Origin: Firm-04 sp045591925
GTDB taxonomy: Bacteria > Bacillota > Clostridia > Oscillospirales > Ruminococcaceae
Direction: 5' to 3'
NCBI GenBank assembly: GCA_045591925.1
Contig: JAZNTW010000079.1
Coordinates: forward strand, 5,039-69,038
Length of the DNA: 64,000 nt
Numbering within the stretch: the stretch's first letter is position 1; every line of letters begins with the position of its first letter. The notes beneath the pieces are model-generated. The model was not told the origin of the DNA. It did no database searches and worked only from the letters and a program-made list of their open reading frames with translations. Both the position numbers and the translations under genes were made by a program. Shown piece by piece: positions 1-7,490 of the stretch.

Positions 1-2
1 CG

Positions 3-185
3 GATGAAACGCCGAATATCTCGGAGCTGGAATGCTTCCTCTATACCGCAGTGGACTGTGATTATCCCTATGACCTCGTGCTCTATAAAAAAAGCGAGTG
101 GGATACGCTCTCTGCCGACCCGCGTACCTTTGCATGGTCGATTCGTCAAACGGGAGGTGTGCTGTATGAGCAGGGGCTTTCGTGA
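3..185 (+). CDS. Partial MNT-type nucleotidyltransferase, C-terminal end
   Basis: The window opens inside a reading frame (third frame) that ends with TGA at 183-185. The visible 60 residues include YPYDLVLYKKSEW and, near the end, an IRQTGGVLYEQG stretch, which is the usual C-terminal pattern of minimal nucleotidyltransferases (polymerase-beta fold) that partner HEPN proteins; the catalytic GSxxxG/DxD part lies outside the window. It overlaps the next gene by 20 bp, the tight coupling expected of an MNT/HEPN toxin-antitoxin pair, in which the MNT protein adenylylates and neutralises the HEPN RNase. The assignment rests on the short C-terminal pattern plus the neighbour. Confidence 0.65.
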   Translation, partial: DETPNISELECFLYTAVDCDYPYDLVLYKKSEWDTLSADPRTFAWSIRQTGGVLYEQGLS

Positions 186-603
186 CGGAGACAGTAAGCG
201 TTATTACGATTGGCTCTATTATGCCGCGCTGGATTTGCGTGCGGCAAAATTGCTGCTCGATGACGCTTATTGCTACAATATTGTTTCATTTCATTGCCAG
301 CAATGCGTAGAAAAGGCACTCAAGGGCTATCTGCTCTGGCGGCGGCATCGCCTCTATGACGGCCACAACCTGCCGTTCCTCTGCAAGCAGGCAATGCAGG
401 AGGACTCCAATTTCAAAGCACGCATCGCAGTATGCAGCCAGATCAACCACTACTACATTGAATCTCGCTACCCTGCCGACTTCCTGCTTTCCCTTGACGA
501 GGAAACCGTGCAGACGCTGATTGTCAACACAAACGATATGCTGACCTTTATCAACAGTCTCGTGAAGTTTGATTTCGCAAGCTATCGCCCCAAAAAGCGG
601 TAA
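166..603 (+). CDS. HEPN domain protein, probable toxin of an MNT/HEPN pair
   Basis: A 145-residue all-alpha HEPN protein. I start it at ATG 166 (MSRGFRDGD) because a GGGAGGTG ribosome site lies at 152-158 and because a longer frame would read through the preceding nucleotidyltransferase. The segment FHCQQCVEKALKGYLLWR, then RLYDGHNL (an R-x4-H arrangement) and the later YIESRYPAD are characteristic of the family; R-x4-6-H is the metal-independent RNase motif of HEPN toxins. The reading frame overlaps the upstream MNT gene, so the two are made together. Function as an RNase toxin is inferred from the family. Confidence 0.75.
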   Translation: MSRGFRDGDSKRYYDWLYYAALDLRAAKLLLDDAYCYNIVSFHCQQCVEKALKGYLLWRRHRLYDGHNLPFLCKQAMQEDSNFKARIAVCSQINHYYIESRYPADFLLSLDEETVQTLIVNTNDMLTFINSLVKFDFASYRPKKR

Positions 604-618
604 CCCGACGGAGGCTTT

Positions 619-1236
619 ATGGAACGCGAATTCAAATGGTTTATCCCACAGGAAACACTTGCCGCACTTGCAGAATTTCTGCATCATGCGGAAACGCGTA
701 TCGCTCATGATACGTTGAAAATGTCTGCAATTTACTATGAGACTGCGGACCAGCTCATTTACCGGAACGGCGCAGCGCTCCGTCTTCGCACAGAAAACGA
801 ACGCTCTGTCTGCTGCATGAAGCGTACTGTCATGAAGCAGGGCGCACAGGCACTCCGCGAGGAATATGAGGTGGAAGCCGATACGATTGCAGAGGGACTC
901 AGAAAGCTGCCCGATGCCGGCGCGCCGCGTGAGCTTTGTGAAATGCTCTTGCAGCAGGCGCTTCACGAGCTTGGCAGAACAGAATTTGTCCGCAGCTGCT
1001 ATCACCTTGAAATCTGCGAAGATACTGTGTTTTCGGCAGAATTTGCGATTGATGTCGGCGCACTCGGCAGCGCGTCCAATATGCAGCCCTTTGAGGAACT
1101 GGAGCTGGAGCTGAAATCCGGCGATCCGGACGCATTCATTGCCTATGCCGAAAATCTGGAACATCGTTTTTCCCTGATTCCGCAAAAAAAATCCAAGCTC
1201 GCACGCGCGATTGAAGCAGCCGCCGTGCTGCCATAA
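619..1236 (+). CDS. CYTH domain protein (triphosphate tunnel metalloenzyme family)
   Basis: A 205-residue protein beginning with MEREFKW, which contains the E-x-E-x-K signature of CYTH/triphosphate tunnel enzymes. Alternating charged strands follow, such as ALRLRTEN, CCMKRTV and EEYEVEA, and FEELELELKSG near residues 157-167, as expected for an eight-stranded tunnel lined by acidic and basic residues that binds triphosphates and metal ions. Family members hydrolyse inorganic triphosphate or thiamine triphosphate; the substrate cannot be told from sequence. The start is supported by CGGAGG about 7 bp upstream and sits 15 bp after the HEPN stop, so cotranscription is likely. Confidence 0.8.
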   Translation: MEREFKWFIPQETLAALAEFLHHAETRIAHDTLKMSAIYYETADQLIYRNGAALRLRTENERSVCCMKRTVMKQGAQALREEYEVEADTIAEGLRKLPDAGAPRELCEMLLQQALHELGRTEFVRSCYHLEICEDTVFSAEFAIDVGALGSASNMQPFEELELELKSGDPDAFIAYAENLEHRFSLIPQKKSKLARAIEAAAVLP

Positions 1237-1297
1237 TTTCTACCATTCCCATAGAGGGGGCGATTTTATCAAAGAATCAAAAGTATTCCAAGACATC

Positions 1298-2260
1298 ATG
1301 AAAGCAGTCATTCTCCTGCTCACCGGCTTTATCCCGCTGGCGCTTGCGGTTTTCATGATCCACATTGGTCGGGACGATACCTATGCGACCCTCGCCTACA
1401 GCATCAGTCTGCTGCTCGGCGGCGTTCTGAGCGCATGGATTGCAGATAAATTTTTCCATATTCCATTCAAGGATCATTGCGTCAAGCTGACATTCCCGAT
1501 CATGCTGGCTGTGGTTCTGACTGCAATTTTCTGGAGTCTTTCCACCTGTTTTCTGTTTACATCCGATATGGGCAGATTTCCACGCTATTACGGGAAAATG
1601 TATACGCTTTCCACCTTACAGCTCATCGGCATTTCATGGCTGACTCCAATCGCTGAGGAATTGATTTTCCGTTTTTCGATTCTGAATCTGCTGCGCGGAA
1701 AAAGCCGTGAACCGCTGCGAAATGCGTGCGCCGTACTGGTCACCGCGATCGCGTTCACCGTTCCGCACCTGATTGCCGGAACATCTGCGATGCTTGACCT
1801 GTTTCTCTTTGGCTGTATCGCAGGCTTTATCCTGGTTCGAACCAATAATATTGTCTATCCGATTTGTTTTCATATTGTCGCCAATCTGACGGCAATGGTC
1901 GCGTATAACAAGCTCTCGCAGGTCACGGTCAAGGATTGGCTCTGGATCACGCTGCCGCTTGCAGTCTGCTTCCTCGGCGGCATGATGATTGCAACTGCAA
2001 AACAGGAAGCCAATCAGGCAAAATCCGATGAGGATGACGACGAGGACGATGAGGATGACGAGGAACCGGATACGCGCAGGGACATCAGAAATGTACATCG
2101 CACCGCTGCCATCCCATCCGAAAAGAAAAAATCCACCGAATCCATCACTGCCTATACGAAATCCACTGATGACGATGATGATTTCGATGATTTTGAAGAA
2201 TTTGAAGAAGAATGCTGCCCCGTTTGCGAGGATACATTCGATGAAACGCCCAACAGTTGA
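1298..2260 (+). CDS. CPBP family intramembrane metalloprotease with acidic tail
   Basis: A polytopic membrane protein with the three CPBP (Abi, Rce1-like) motifs: EELIFR (EExxxR), FTVPH (FxxxH) and HIVAN (HxxxN), all in predicted membrane helices, so it should be a zinc-dependent intramembrane protease or a bacteriocin/envelope-related relative. After the last helix comes a cytoplasmic tail of about 110 residues that is very rich in Asp and Glu (runs such as DEDDDEDDEDDEE), which is unusual for the family. The start is uncertain. ATG 1298 opens the first helix but has no ribosome site; the frame runs back to a TTG at 1211; and a strong AGAGGGGG (1253-1260) lies 7 bp before an in-frame ATC at 1268. 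Confidence 0.8.
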   Translation: MKAVILLLTGFIPLALAVFMIHIGRDDTYATLAYSISLLLGGVLSAWIADKFFHIPFKDHCVKLTFPIMLAVVLTAIFWSLSTCFLFTSDMGRFPRYYGKMYTLSTLQLIGISWLTPIAEELIFRFSILNLLRGKSREPLRNACAVLVTAIAFTVPHLIAGTSAMLDLFLFGCIAGFILVRTNNIVYPICFHIVANLTAMVAYNKLSQVTVKDWLWITLPLAVCFLGGMMIATAKQEANQAKSDEDDDEDDEDDEEPDTRRDIRNVHRTAAIPSEKKKSTESITAYTKSTDDDDDFDDFEEFEEECCPVCEDTFDETPNS

Positions 2261-2299
2261 GCTTATGCGCTGATTGAAACCCGAAAAAAGGAGCAGAAA

Positions 2300-3172
2300 A
2301 TGTCCGATACACTTGTGATTCGCACACCGGCGAAAATCAATCTCTCGCTCGACATCACGGGGAAGCTGCCGAATGGCTATCATACCATGCGCAGCGTCTT
2401 TCAGACCGTCGGCATTTACGATACGCTGACGCTGCGGAAAAACGCGCCGGAGCTTCCCTTGACGCTGACCTGTAATGCGTCGGATGTTCCCTGCGATGAA
2501 CACAATCTCATCTGGAAAGCGGCAATGAAGCTGCTCGGAGCGCAACCGCAAGGTCTTGCGATTCATCTTGAAAAGAATATCCCAGCCCAAGCAGGCATGG
2601 GCGGTGGCAGCTCGGATTGCGCCGCAGCACTCGTAGGCATTCGCAAGCTGTTTGCGCTTCCGGTTTCCGATTCGGAGCTGCATACGATCGCGGCGTCGCT
2701 TGGCGCTGACTGTGCATTTTTCCTGTTCGGCGGCACCTGCTATGCAGGCGGCATCGGGGATCAGATCACGCCGCTGCCGGATATGCCGCGCAAGCCGCTT
2801 GTCATTGCAAAGGGGACAGAGGGTATCTCCACACCGGAAGCATACCGCAGACTGGACGCCTATCAAGCCTCGCTGCCCCACCACACCGACAATGTACTGA
2901 ACGCACTCGAAAAAGATGTCGATACGCTGTTTTCGGTTTGCGGAAATCATTTTGACGCGATCACAGACCTTGCAGAGGTCGAAGCAATCCGTACCATCAT
3001 GCGTACACATGGGCTGAATCCCGTGCTTTCGGGCAGCGGTTCGGCGGTATTTGCAGGCTGCAGTGATTTTGAATGTGCAGAGCGTTGTGCGCAGCAGCTC
3101 CGTGCCGCAGGACTGCCCTTTGTCGCCGTCACGGAAACCGTACCGGCTGCATCCGAATTCGGCAATACATAA
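2300..3172 (+). CDS. ispE: 4-diphosphocytidyl-2-C-methyl-D-erythritol kinase
   Basis: A GHMP-family kinase of 290 residues, the normal IspE length. It phosphorylates 4-diphosphocytidyl-2-C-methylerythritol in the MEP isoprenoid pathway in the cytoplasm. Visible motifs are the N-terminal PAKINLSLDI and NGYHTMRSVFQ, the ATP-binding glycine/serine loop PAQAGMGGGSSDCAAAL at about residues 95-111, and the third motif VLSGSGSAVF near residue 245. ATG 2300 is preceded by AAAAAAGGAGCAG. It lies 12 bp upstream of bioY and 39 bp after the CPBP gene, so the 0.6-3.7 kb genes are probably one transcript ending at the terminator at 3744-3777. Confidence 0.95.
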   Translation: MSDTLVIRTPAKINLSLDITGKLPNGYHTMRSVFQTVGIYDTLTLRKNAPELPLTLTCNASDVPCDEHNLIWKAAMKLLGAQPQGLAIHLEKNIPAQAGMGGGSSDCAAALVGIRKLFALPVSDSELHTIAASLGADCAFFLFGGTCYAGGIGDQITPLPDMPRKPLVIAKGTEGISTPEAYRRLDAYQASLPHHTDNVLNALEKDVDTLFSVCGNHFDAITDLAEVEAIRTIMRTHGLNPVLSGSGSAVFAGCSDFECAERCAQQLRAAGLPFVAVTETVPAASEFGNT

Positions 3173-3184
3173 AGGCAGGTTCCG

Positions 3185-3730
3185 ATGAAATCGAACCACG
3201 TTCCGAGGACTCAGCACCGTACCGTTCATCTGGCACAGATTGCAGTCGGGGCGGCGCTCATGGCAATTTGCGCATGGCTCGCCGTTCCGCTGACCGTCCC
3301 CATCACGCTGCAAACCTTTGCTGTATGCTTCATTCTTGCAGCACTCGGCGGCAAGCGCGGCACCTGCGCCATCCTCGTTTACATCCTGCTCGGCGCAATC
3401 GGGATGCCGGTTTTCGCGCATTTTACAGGCGGCGTCGGTACCTTGCTCGGCAGCACCGGCGGTTATATCCTCGGATTTCTCCTGGTCGGCATTGTCTATC
3501 TGATCATGACGAAGCTGTTCGGCAATCGGCTGGCTGTTCAGAGCATCGCGCTGCTGCTCGGTCTTTTGCTCTGCTATCTATCCGGAACGGCATGGTACAT
3601 CTTTGTCTGCGCCAAGGCAATCTCGCTGCATACCGCGCTCACATACTGCGTTTTCCCATTCATCCTCCCAGATCTGATTCAGCTTGGGCTTGCGCTGGTC
3701 ATTGCGCGGCGCATTCAGCCGATGCTCTAG
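3185..3730 (+). CDS. bioY: Biotin transporter BioY (ECF S component)
   Basis: A hydrophobic 181-residue protein with about six membrane helices. The pattern PITLQTFAVCFILAALGGKRG, the ARLGAIGMPVFA-like helix (LLGAIGMPVFAHFTGG) and GSTGGYILGF are typical of BioY, the biotin-binding S component of energy-coupling factor transporters; the shared EcfA/EcfT module is not in this window. It follows ispE by 12 bp and is the last gene before a good intrinsic terminator. No biotin-operon operator was recognised. Confidence 0.93.
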   Translation: MKSNHVPRTQHRTVHLAQIAVGAALMAICAWLAVPLTVPITLQTFAVCFILAALGGKRGTCAILVYILLGAIGMPVFAHFTGGVGTLLGSTGGYILGFLLVGIVYLIMTKLFGNRLAVQSIALLLGLLLCYLSGTAWYIFVCAKAISLHTALTYCVFPFILPDLIQLGLALVIARRIQPML

Positions 3731-3743
3731 TCTGCAAACAGCC

Positions 3744-3777
3744 AAATCCGTCCGAAAATCGGGGCGGATTTTTTCTT
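3744..3777 (+). terminator. Intrinsic terminator after bioY
   Basis: AAATCCGTCC pairs with GGGCGGATTT around a short loop (one G-U pair) and is followed by a run of T interrupted by one C. It ends the plus-strand operon. Confidence 0.85.
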
Positions 3778-3790
3778 GTTAAACCATATG

Positions 3791-3830
3791 AAAAGCCGCG
3801 AATCACAGTACATTCTGCGATTCGCGGCTT
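3791..3830 (-). terminator. Hairpin terminator for the GH43 gene
   Basis: A perfect 12-bp stem (AAGCCGCGAATC at 3793-3804 with its complement at 3819-3830). Read leftwards the stem is followed by TTTTC, so it can stop transcription of the minus-strand gene that ends at 3935. Confidence 0.65.
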
Positions 3831-3934
3831 GATTCATTTCACATTTTCACACGCAGGGTGCAGACAGATTTCCGAGCTGTTGAAGGGGTAACAGACCAAA
3901 AATCCAACCTTGCGACCCATTGTGTATCATCCGA

Positions 3935-6457
3935 TTATTTGCCCTCGTGGAAGAAGTTCGGCAGTGCGTCATAGACATAATGCCGGACAATGCCCCACCA
4001 GTGCGTTTCATTCGGCGCTTCCAAGAAGTAGAGATTACCCTTTGAGAAGTCGCTCGTATAGGTAAAGCGTTTTGTATCGCTCTTCAGCGCGTTCATCAGC
4101 GGAACCATGTTGCCGTAAGCGATATCCTCGGTACCGGTTGCCGCAAAGACATAGTAATCATCCTTCTGATAACCGCCCTTGTCGATGGCAGCCTGAATGG
4201 CACTCGCACCGCCCCAGCAGTGACCGGAAAGCGGCATATAATATGCGCAGATGTCGAGACAGTTGATCATCATATTCCATGTCGAACCGCCGCCCATTGA
4301 GAAGCCGCCGTAGGCGCGATGGAATCTCGACGCTTTCAGATCCTCCAGGGAGGTGGATTCTGCATAGGTAGAATACTTGCCCTCGACATACGGGATAATG
4401 GTCTGGCGCATTTCATTCCAAATATCGCCTGCGCCGTCCGGAGATTTATTGAAGGTCGGCGTGACAACGATCATCGGCTCAATGACGCCATCTGCAATCA
4501 TGTTATCGAGCATGACATCAATGTTGATATTATTATCATTGAAGCAGGTTTCCTCGGATTCGCCGCCGCCGTGCATTAGATAGAACACATTGTATTTCTT
4601 GCTCTCATCATAGCCATACGGAATATAGACATACATTTTCTTGTTGCCATTGATGCCGGAATAATTTTCGGTAATCACCTGACCGTGATTTGCCGGCTGA
4701 TCCTTGAAGTAGTTCTTGCCATTCTGCTCAGGCGCTTTGAAGAACTTCATATTTTCCGTATACTCATACGGTGTGTATTCCGGTTCATCCGGCTCAACCT
4801 TTTCCGGATACTGATTGGTCTGACCGGTCAGATATTTTGTATACCAGTCGATATCGTCTCTTTCGAGCTTCTTGTTGCAGTTGACATCCGCAGCCTTGAT
4901 CGCGGTCTTATTGGTTTCCTGTGCAAGCAGCATTTTGACTGCGTAGGAGTAGTCCGCAGCATCAATCACGCTGTCGCCGTTGACATCACCGAGAATGCCG
5001 GAGTCCTTATTCTTTGTAAAGACGCCGCCGAACTCGTCAACAATTTGTCCGGGGATCGTGCTGCTACCGGATTCCTTGAACTGCCACCAGTCTACATTAA
5101 AGAGGTAGCTTTCGTCGCCGGCAAAGCGCAGATACAGGTCATGCGTACCGGTTGCACCGGCGCAGTTACCGGAAACGGTCTCCCATGCCTGCCAGTCGCC
5201 GGTCACAGGAACGGTTACCGTGCCGACAATCGGGCCATCTGCCGCGTCCAGATGCAGTTCGATCTTACCGCCGCTGCCGGCAGAAGCAACCGACGCATAG
5301 AACTCAGCAGCACCCTTTTCACCAAAGTCAACGCCGCTGACTTTCACGTAATCGCCATTTTCAATATAACCGATTGCGAGCGTACCTGCTTCGATTTTTT
5401 CCGTTTTGATGCCGGATGACCAGCTCATTGTTTCCGCTTCGACGCGCTCATACGGGTTCAAGGCTTCGATCTGCTTCGGGCCCTCATTTGTGAGGTTGAT
5501 CATCGGAATCGAGCCGTCCGGATTATAGGTGAACTCCTCCACACAGGCGCTGCGCTTGAACGTGCCGCCGCCCGGCAGACCGTTTTTGTGATAGAAGAAG
5601 TAGGAGTGATCCTTATAGTCGATGACGCCGCCGTGGGTTGTGAAGCAGTTGGATTCTTTCTGAATCTGACCACCGAATGTCCACGGGCCGGTCACACTGG
5701 GCGCAGTTGCATATGCCTGACTTTCGCCGTTGTCGCTGCCGCAGAAGCTGGCATACAGGAGATAATAGAGATTGTTCCGCTTGCAAAGCCAAGGGCCCTC
5801 GCCATATGCGCAGCCCTTGCTGCTGGAGCCGAATGAACCCTGCGTCATCTCAAATTTCTGAATCGGGCCATCGAGCGTGACCATATCCTCTTTCAGCTTT
5901 GCATAATAGCAGGTCGGATTGCCGAACATGATCCATGCCTGACCGTCATCATCAATCATAACAGTCGGGTCGATGTAATCCCAGTTCGGACCGGCAAGCG
6001 GTTTACCGAGAACATCCTTATACGGACCTTCCGGCTTATCCGCAACCGCAACGCCGACTGCTCTACCGCCTCCGCCGCCGTCTGTCGTGGTGAAGTAGAA
6101 ATAATACTTACCATTGCGCTCGATGCACTGAGAAGCCCATGCGTTATTCTCGGTACACCATGAGAACTCATTGTCCTTGAGGATCATGCCGTGGTCTGTC
6201 CAGTTCTGCATATCCTTTGTGGAGAATGCCTGCCAGCCGATCATGTAGTAGAAGTCGTTGTCGGCATCTCTGTCACAGCCGGTGAACATCCAAAGCTCAT
6301 CGCCAATGACGATTGGTGCAGGGTCAGGCGTAAAACTTGTCTGCACAATCGGATTTTGTGCAGAGGCGTCCAGCACGCTTGTACGTCCAACTGCGCCTAT
6401 GCAAAGCACAGCCGAAACCGCAAGCGCGATTCGGATTTGCTGTTTGATTGATTTCAT
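3935..6457 (-). CDS. Cellulosomal GH43 - CBM6 - dockerin - CE1 feruloyl esterase
   Basis: An 840-residue secreted enzyme. Residues 1-34 are a signal peptide. Residues 35-330 are a GH43 five-blade propeller: D45 in FTPDPAPIV (base), D163 in DPTVM and E220 in YGEGPW (acid). A CBM6-like beta-sandwich covers about 335-465 (YERVEAETMSW onward). A type I dockerin covers about 488-548 with calcium loops DVNGDSVIDAAD and DVNCNKKLERDD. Residues 575-840 are a CE1 esterase with GFSMGGG (Ser720) and a C-terminal His in NETHWW. Expected role: removal of arabinose or xylose side chains plus ferulate esters from xylan, docked on a scaffoldin. ATG 6457 has AGGGGGAAA upstream. A single-gene transcript. Confidence 0.92.
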   Translation of the reverse strand: MKSIKQQIRIALAVSAVLCIGAVGRTSVLDASAQNPIVQTSFTPDPAPIVIGDELWMFTGCDRDADNDFYYMIGWQAFSTKDMQNWTDHGMILKDNEFSWCTENNAWASQCIERNGKYYFYFTTTDGGGGGRAVGVAVADKPEGPYKDVLGKPLAGPNWDYIDPTVMIDDDGQAWIMFGNPTCYYAKLKEDMVTLDGPIQKFEMTQGSFGSSSKGCAYGEGPWLCKRNNLYYLLYASFCGSDNGESQAYATAPSVTGPWTFGGQIQKESNCFTTHGGVIDYKDHSYFFYHKNGLPGGGTFKRSACVEEFTYNPDGSIPMINLTNEGPKQIEALNPYERVEAETMSWSSGIKTEKIEAGTLAIGYIENGDYVKVSGVDFGEKGAAEFYASVASAGSGGKIELHLDAADGPIVGTVTVPVTGDWQAWETVSGNCAGATGTHDLYLRFAGDESYLFNVDWWQFKESGSSTIPGQIVDEFGGVFTKNKDSGILGDVNGDSVIDAADYSYAVKMLLAQETNKTAIKAADVNCNKKLERDDIDWYTKYLTGQTNQYPEKVEPDEPEYTPYEYTENMKFFKAPEQNGKNYFKDQPANHGQVITENYSGINGNKKMYVYIPYGYDESKKYNVFYLMHGGGESEETCFNDNNINIDVMLDNMIADGVIEPMIVVTPTFNKSPDGAGDIWNEMRQTIIPYVEGKYSTYAESTSLEDLKASRFHRAYGGFSMGGGSTWNMMINCLDICAYYMPLSGHCWGGASAIQAAIDKGGYQKDDYYVFAATGTEDIAYGNMVPLMNALKSDTKRFTYTSDFSKGNLYFLEAPNETHWWGIVRHYVYDALPNFFHEGK

Positions 6458-6490
6458 GAAGTTTCCCCCTAAGTGTATATTTATATTTTC

Positions 6491-6519
6491 ATTATAACTT
6501 GCCTGCCGTATGAATTCAA
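6491..6519 (-). promoter_or_regulatory. Sigma-A promoter of the GH43 gene
   Basis: On the minus strand TTGAAT (6514-6519), 17 bp, TATAAT (6491-6496), leaving about a 30-nt leader before ATG 6457. Confidence 0.7.
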
Positions 6520-6615
6520 TGTGTAATTACAAGAAAAACTGGATAAAACGCATACATTCTCCGACCGCGATTTGTACAGTTATTTCAATACAAGTTGTGT
6601 GAAAAGTTGTACAGC

Positions 6616-6652
6616 AAACGCCGCCTCAATCAATACATCGAGACGGCGTTTT
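6616..6652. terminator. Hairpin between queF and the GH43 promoter
   Basis: AAACGCCGCCTC pairs with GAGACGGCGTTT (one mismatch) around a loop of about 12 nt. It lies 50 bp beyond the queF stop; the T tract is better on the plus strand than on the minus strand, so it may only be a weak terminator for queF. Confidence 0.5.
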
Positions 6653-6703
6653 GAATGGATATTTCATATGCAGACGATACCTGTATGCAGTGCATCGTTT
6701 GGC

Positions 6704-7201
6704 TTATCGGTTGTCTACCGCTTCCGGATACAGGTCATGATGCGTCAGGCGCTCCCACGCGACCTGCTCCCACTTCGTCCCTTTCATGCCATAATTGCAA
6801 TAGGGGTCGATGGAGATGCCGCCGCGCGGCAGAAATTTGCCCCAGACCTCGATATACGCAGGCTCCATGAGCTTGATGAGGTCGTTCATGATGATGTTGA
6901 CGCAGTCCTCATGGAAATCGCCGTGATTGCGGAAGCTGAAGAGATACAGCTTGAGCGATTTGCTCTCAACCATCTTGACGCGCGGCACATAGGAAATATA
7001 AATCGTTGCAAAATCGGGCTGACCGGTAATCGGGCAGAGACTCGTAAACTCCGGACAGTTGAATTTGACGAAGTATTCGCGATCCGGATGCTTGTTCTCA
7101 AAGGTTTCGAGTACCTCAGGATTATAATCCGAGGAATATTTTGTATGCTGATTGCCGAGAAGCGTAATCTCTCCGCATTCATCCTTGCTGCGTCCTGCCA
7201 T
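6704..7201 (-). CDS. queF: NADPH-dependent 7-cyano-7-deazaguanine reductase
   Basis: A 165-residue unimodular QueF, which reduces preQ0 to preQ1, the base later inserted into tRNA. It carries the nucleophilic cysteine in FTSLCPITGQPDF (about residues 49-61) and the family signature ESKSLKLYLFSFRNHGDFHE, followed by FLPRGGISIDPY. I start at ATG 7201 (MAGRSKDE), which has GAGG 6 bp upstream, rather than at GTG 7213. The rest of the pathway (queD, queE, folE, queC) lies upstream on the same strand from 9.1 to 12 kb, separated by the PH-domain gene and a gene remnant. Confidence 0.95.
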   Translation of the reverse strand: MAGRSKDECGEITLLGNQHTKYSSDYNPEVLETFENKHPDREYFVKFNCPEFTSLCPITGQPDFATIYISYVPRVKMVESKSLKLYLFSFRNHGDFHEDCVNIIMNDLIKLMEPAYIEVWGKFLPRGGISIDPYCNYGMKGTKWEQVAWERLTHHDLYPEAVDNR

Positions 7202-7234
7202 AGCAAGCCTCACTTTCTGCCGTTCATACGGCGG

Positions 7235-7425
7235 TTATTTACGATTTTGTGCAATAAGATTGAGAACGAGCCGGTAAAACTGCTCCGCGCTGTCCGGTCA
7301 CCGCCCGTTCTCGAATTCAATCTCACGGATATACCGGATATCTCCCAGCGACTTCGATTGGATCGAGCTCCCGTCAATCATAATGACGCGCATATTTGTA
7401 ATTGCATAGCTGGTAGGAACATATT
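7235..7425 (-). pseudogene. Remnant of a PH-domain (YdbT-like) gene
   Basis: Translation of the minus strand gives SYAITNMRVIMIDGSS and SKSLGDIRYIREIEFENGR, an in-frame TGA, then SAEQFYRLVLNLIAQNRK and a stop. The first part matches the bacterial PH-domain pattern seen in the intact neighbour (YKYAITNRRVMTSTG). There is no start codon with a ribosome site, so I read it as a broken copy. It fills the roughly 290 bp between queF and the PH-domain gene. Confidence 0.55.
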
Positions 7426-7490
7426 GAACCAATTTTTTGTTTTCACTTCATGATTCAAGCGCCCTTATATTTTTTATTGGGCAAAGCCCC

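Noticed and set aside
1634..3421. A 595-codon open frame on the minus strand opposite the CPBP and ispE genes
   Set aside because: It is antisense to two clearly coding genes with conserved motifs, is very rich in Cys, Arg and His, and has no family resemblance or ribosome site.
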